64,000 nucleotides of DNA, taken from the NCBI RefSeq assembly GCF_028858725.1, contig NC_084781.1, forward strand, positions 5,402,513 through 5,466,512, given 5' to 3'. The DNA is from Colius striatus (taxonomy: Eukaryota > Chordata > Aves > Coliiformes > Coliidae). The notes beneath the pieces were generated by a model. That model made no database searches. It was not told the DNA's origin and saw nothing but the letters and a program-made list of their open reading frames with translations. Shown piece by piece: positions 61,068 to 64,000 of the stretch. Made by a program: the position numbers and the translations under genes. Each line of letters opens with the position of its first letter. Position 1 is the first letter of the stretch.

Positions 61068-62259
61068 GTTGCTTGACATTCCTGGAATGGCTTTCAACTT
61101 GCTGATTGCACATCACCTCTTAAAAAAACTGTGAGGATTGTTAACCAACACACCCCTACTCCTAGAGTCTTTAAACCAGCCTTTGTGATGTGCAATTACC
61201 TCCATTATCCCTGCTAGCCTGAGAATGCAGGAACCTGAAGAGAAAAGACTGGATGGAAGAGATCAAGTCAGCCTGAGTCATCATCTATGGCTGTACTTCA
61301 CCTGAGTGAATGGACAGCCAAACTCAAGAGCTCCAAGTGAGGGTTCCTGCAAGCTGCTGCTACTCCATTTCTCTGCACTTTGTGGAAGAAAGCTGAAGAA
61401 GCTGTCCATTGCCACAGTCCTCCCAGCCCAAGAAAGGAAAATAGATGCTTGTAAAAGCAAGTACATGGGGCAGGTTCTCAGCAGGGCAGGTTCATGTGGT
61501 TCCTGAGAGCTTCTCAGTTAGAAGGTTTCTCCAATTGGTTTGACCCAATCCAGATCTCCATCTCTGACAGCAAAGAATAGCTCTGGAAGCATCTCAGACT
61601 GGGAAGCTGAGCCCTCACCTAAGCTAATCATGTGGAGCAGACAGAGGCTTCCTTTGGGTCTTCAACAGCTTTGGACAGGGTAGAAAACCTTTGGGCCTGT
61701 GTGCAGCAGGGTCAGAGTGCAATGTGGGAAGCTCTCTCCCATTCCCATTCTTCTCTTCTAAAGGGGCATTTTAATTGATTCTTCTTTCTGTGAAATGATT
61801 TGTAAGTTGCTGTGCAATCAACTGGGAGCAGTGTCTCTGACAGGTCAGTGGGATTGAAGGCAGATGCCTGAAGGGAGTGAAAGCCATGTTTTGACAACTC
61901 TTGCACAGAGGGTGTCTCCTCTTCAGTACACATTCTGAGTTACACTTTGCTGATTTCTCAATGTTGCACAGGTTACTTTTTTCTAACAAGACTGAACAAT
62001 AAGACGAAGGGCAAATGTCTTAAATCACTGCAGTAACTTCCTTGATCACCCACTGAATAATTCAATGGGATGAGGTTTGTCTAAAGGACTCGTCACTCTC
62101 ACAGATCTGGACTGTTTAAACAACTGTTAGCAGACTTGAACAAAAGCTCTTAAGAAATGCAGTGATCTTGACTTTCTCAACCCTTCTCTGCTGTTCTGCT
62201 GTTGCTTCTCACTACTATTGTATCTACAAACCTGCCAACATCTGCTGATGGAAAAAAAC

Positions 62260-62300
62260 CCAAGCATGTATTTGCATGTGTTTGCATAAATTTGCATGTA
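62260..62300 (-). repeat. 10-bp tandem array containing octamer motifs
   Basis: Four degenerate copies of a CATGTATTTG unit place ATTTGCAT (the reverse complement of the ATGCAAAT octamer) at 62270-62277 and 62290-62297, with TTTGCAT at 62281-62287 between them. Spacing is one helical turn. It may be a simple microsatellite or a POU-factor landing array. Confidence 0.7.
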
Positions 62301-62414
62301 TCTGGGCATAGGCCAGCAAAAGCATGTGCTTTCTTACTTTGAAGGGATAACAAGCCCTGAAGTGAGTGCTGACCATATTGGTGAGTTAGTACTATGTGTC
62401 AAGACAAAATGGTC

Positions 62415-62420
62415 AATAAA
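62415..62420 (+). terminator. Candidate poly(A) signal of the long isoform
   Basis: AATAAA about 1.35 kb after the TAG, followed by a CTGTTTCTTG stretch. Confidence 0.45.
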
Positions 62421-62440
62421 ATACCTGTTTCTTGAACTTC

Positions 62441-64000
62441 CTAACAACGAAACTGTAACACTGTGACCAGTGTGTAATCAGTGTGACACGTGGCATGTGG
62501 TGGACAAGGGAAAGTGTAAAAAGCTATTTGCCCTCTGGAAATGTCTGTGAGATGACAGAGTTCTGTTTACAACAAGTGAAAAAAAATACATGAGCTGTTT
62601 TCTAGGGCAGCTTCCCTCTCCATTGTTTCAGCTGGCTGGGGAGGGATGGATGTGCTTCAAACAAAGCACAAGCCTGGCAGCCAACGTTACTCAGAGTTGA
62701 TAGAGATCTGCAAAGGGAAGAACTCAGGAAGGATTCGTTTTCTCTATGGGCAGTGTTCAGCTTCCCAAAGCTCATGCATTAGAGCCCTGCTCTGAGTGCA
62801 GCCACGTTCAACAAGATGTCTGTATTGTCTTTGGACTAGATCCACAAGACAGTTGGAGCTTGCTGCTTCTCCATACGTGTAAAGCATCTTGCTCTTTCTC
62901 TGTCAAGCCAGCCAGTTCCCATCCTGTGTATCAAGAAAATTGCTTTTATGGCTCAAAGGTGGCCTCAGTGGTAAGTCACCTGTGCTGGGGTGAGTTTCAT
63001 TGGTTTGAACAGTACCTTAGTTCATAGTTAACCTCTCAATTTTTTACAACCGTTTCAGGGAAAATGTACCTTTCCTAACCTTAGCAGTACTGGCAGTGTG
63101 TGATACCTCTTTATTTGTTCAGTTTATCTCTTCCTACCTGTGGCTTTGGATAAGTTGCTAATAACAAAGGCTTGTTATCACCAAACAAATGCTCTAAAGT
63201 GGCACCATTGAAAAGTCGCCAGTTGGTTGGCAAGGAAAACATTTTGATCAAGTACTTTGTGCAACTGGAAAGAACCGGAAAATAAGAACCTTTTATTTTC
63301 TCCAGAGCTGCAGGTTACTCCTGCAGTTATTCATTGCTTTTGTAAGAATGGGGTGATGCTCACTTTTGTATAAACAGGTGTTTTATATAGACTGGCAGGG
63401 ACTGGGGAAATGCCAGCATTTCAGGAGTGCTGTGCCAGCTCTGTTGGAGATATGACTCAAGCTACTGTCTTGTATCCTCACTCTTCCTCTTTGTTGCTGG
63501 GCAGGTTGTTAACTCCAATGTATAAGTTTTCTGTGACCAAATGTGTTTATCACTTGAGTCAACTCTGAGGATAATCAGGTAACAACAGGAGAGAAGGGAG
63601 GATATTGTTGTGAAAGTATTTTAAAGCAAGTTTTGGAGAAAAAACACCAAAGCAAGCTGCTACCTTACATAATAGAACGGAACTGGATGTTGGAAAGGTA
63701 CCAGGTATAGCAATGTCTGTGTAATCTCCTCGTCTAGAACAGGAAAAATGAAATGTCCTGTCCAGAGACCTGTCCTGGACATCGAAATAAAGCCATTTTT
63801 AGCTCATATAGAACTTCAAGGGAAGCCTCTTGCATCCTCAGCCATATGGGTAATTTCAGCTCTGGGCAGAGGAAAGCTTTTCCCTTAACTGTGGATTTGC
63901 CTGGAGGAGAACATGCAGCTAGTTAACTTATGGAGTTGTCCTCACAGGTTAGTTTTTTGTTGTTGTTTCTGTTGGATTTAATATGAAGAGATGCTTCTTT
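62441..64000. other. Right flank
   Basis: No gene recognised. Open frames such as 62746-63027 have no recognisable domain or splice partners. An AATAAA at 63786-63791 has no assignable gene. In mammals BTG4 lies beyond POU2AF1, as I recall it, but nothing like it is visible here. Confidence 0.45.

Larger units (their letters stand above)
61068..62440 (+). other. Predicted 3' UTR of the long isoform
   Basis: From the TAG to an AATAAA at 62415-62420 there is no coding signal. The distal part carries the octamer-like 10-bp array (62260-62300). The UTR length is inferred only from the first convincing AATAAA. Confidence 0.5.

Noticed and set aside
62441-64000. Search for BTG4 or the miR-34b/c cluster, neighbours of POU2AF1 in mammals
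   Set aside because: No matching coding segment or miR-34 seed (GGCAGTG with its flanks) was seen; they probably lie beyond the window.

Overview
The window looks like bird (or close sauropsid) nuclear DNA. It is AT-leaning with compact split genes and almost no interspersed repeats; the only two I recognise are short 3' stubs of CR1 LINEs. The main protein-coding content is two genes lying head to head about 26 kb apart. Both join an OCA motif (the POU-factor-binding peptide of OCA-B/POU2AF1) to IkB-zeta-type ankyrin repeats.

Left gene, minus strand, about 12885 down to 1470: an NFKBIZ-like gene. A TATA box with a kB site and a CRE-like site lies at 12913-12958. Exons carry, in order, an N-terminal segment, the OCA motif (10558-10679), a 659-nt transactivation-type exon (8849-9507) and five ankyrin-region exons (7048 to 5922). 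A less certain last exon is at 2052-1804, with poly(A) signals near 1480. The chained exons stay in frame for 619 codons.

Right gene, plus strand, 39107 onward: POU2AF1 (OCA-B/OBF-1/BOB.1), recognised with high confidence. Exon 1 (39107-39122), exons at 48919, 49742 and 49875, and a terminal exon at 50847-51158 give exactly 256 aa, the length of the human protein, ending in the familiar LSVEG tail.

The key observation is downstream. From 53744 to 61067 the same strand carries seven exons encoding an IkB-zeta-type ankyrin domain. The last POU2AF1 coding exon contains a GT donor (AC|GTATGT at 51119) twelve codons before its stop. Splicing there to 53744 restores the frame and recreates the sequence (DNDT then ILHI) found at the start of the NFKBIZ ankyrin domain (DGDT-FLHI). 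The predicted long product has 518 aa. One locus can therefore be read as a short OCA-B when the donor is ignored and the proximal poly(A) site is used, or as a long OCA-B/IkB-zeta hybrid when it is spliced.

The two genes share intron phases and ankyrin exon lengths (106, 147, 52 or 61, 167, 117 or 111 nt), so they are ancient paralogues. In mammals, as I recall it, this locus keeps POU2AF1 divergent from POU2AF3 and POU2AF2, all without ankyrin repeats. The window may show the ancestral form from which those short coactivators arose by losing their ankyrin exons.

The 26 kb between the genes, the 9.8-kb POU2AF1 intron 1 and the right flank contain no other gene I can support. They do contain scattered perfect octamers (ATGCAAAT), a GC-richer intronic patch, and a 10-bp-periodic octamer array in the predicted 3' UTR of the long transcript.
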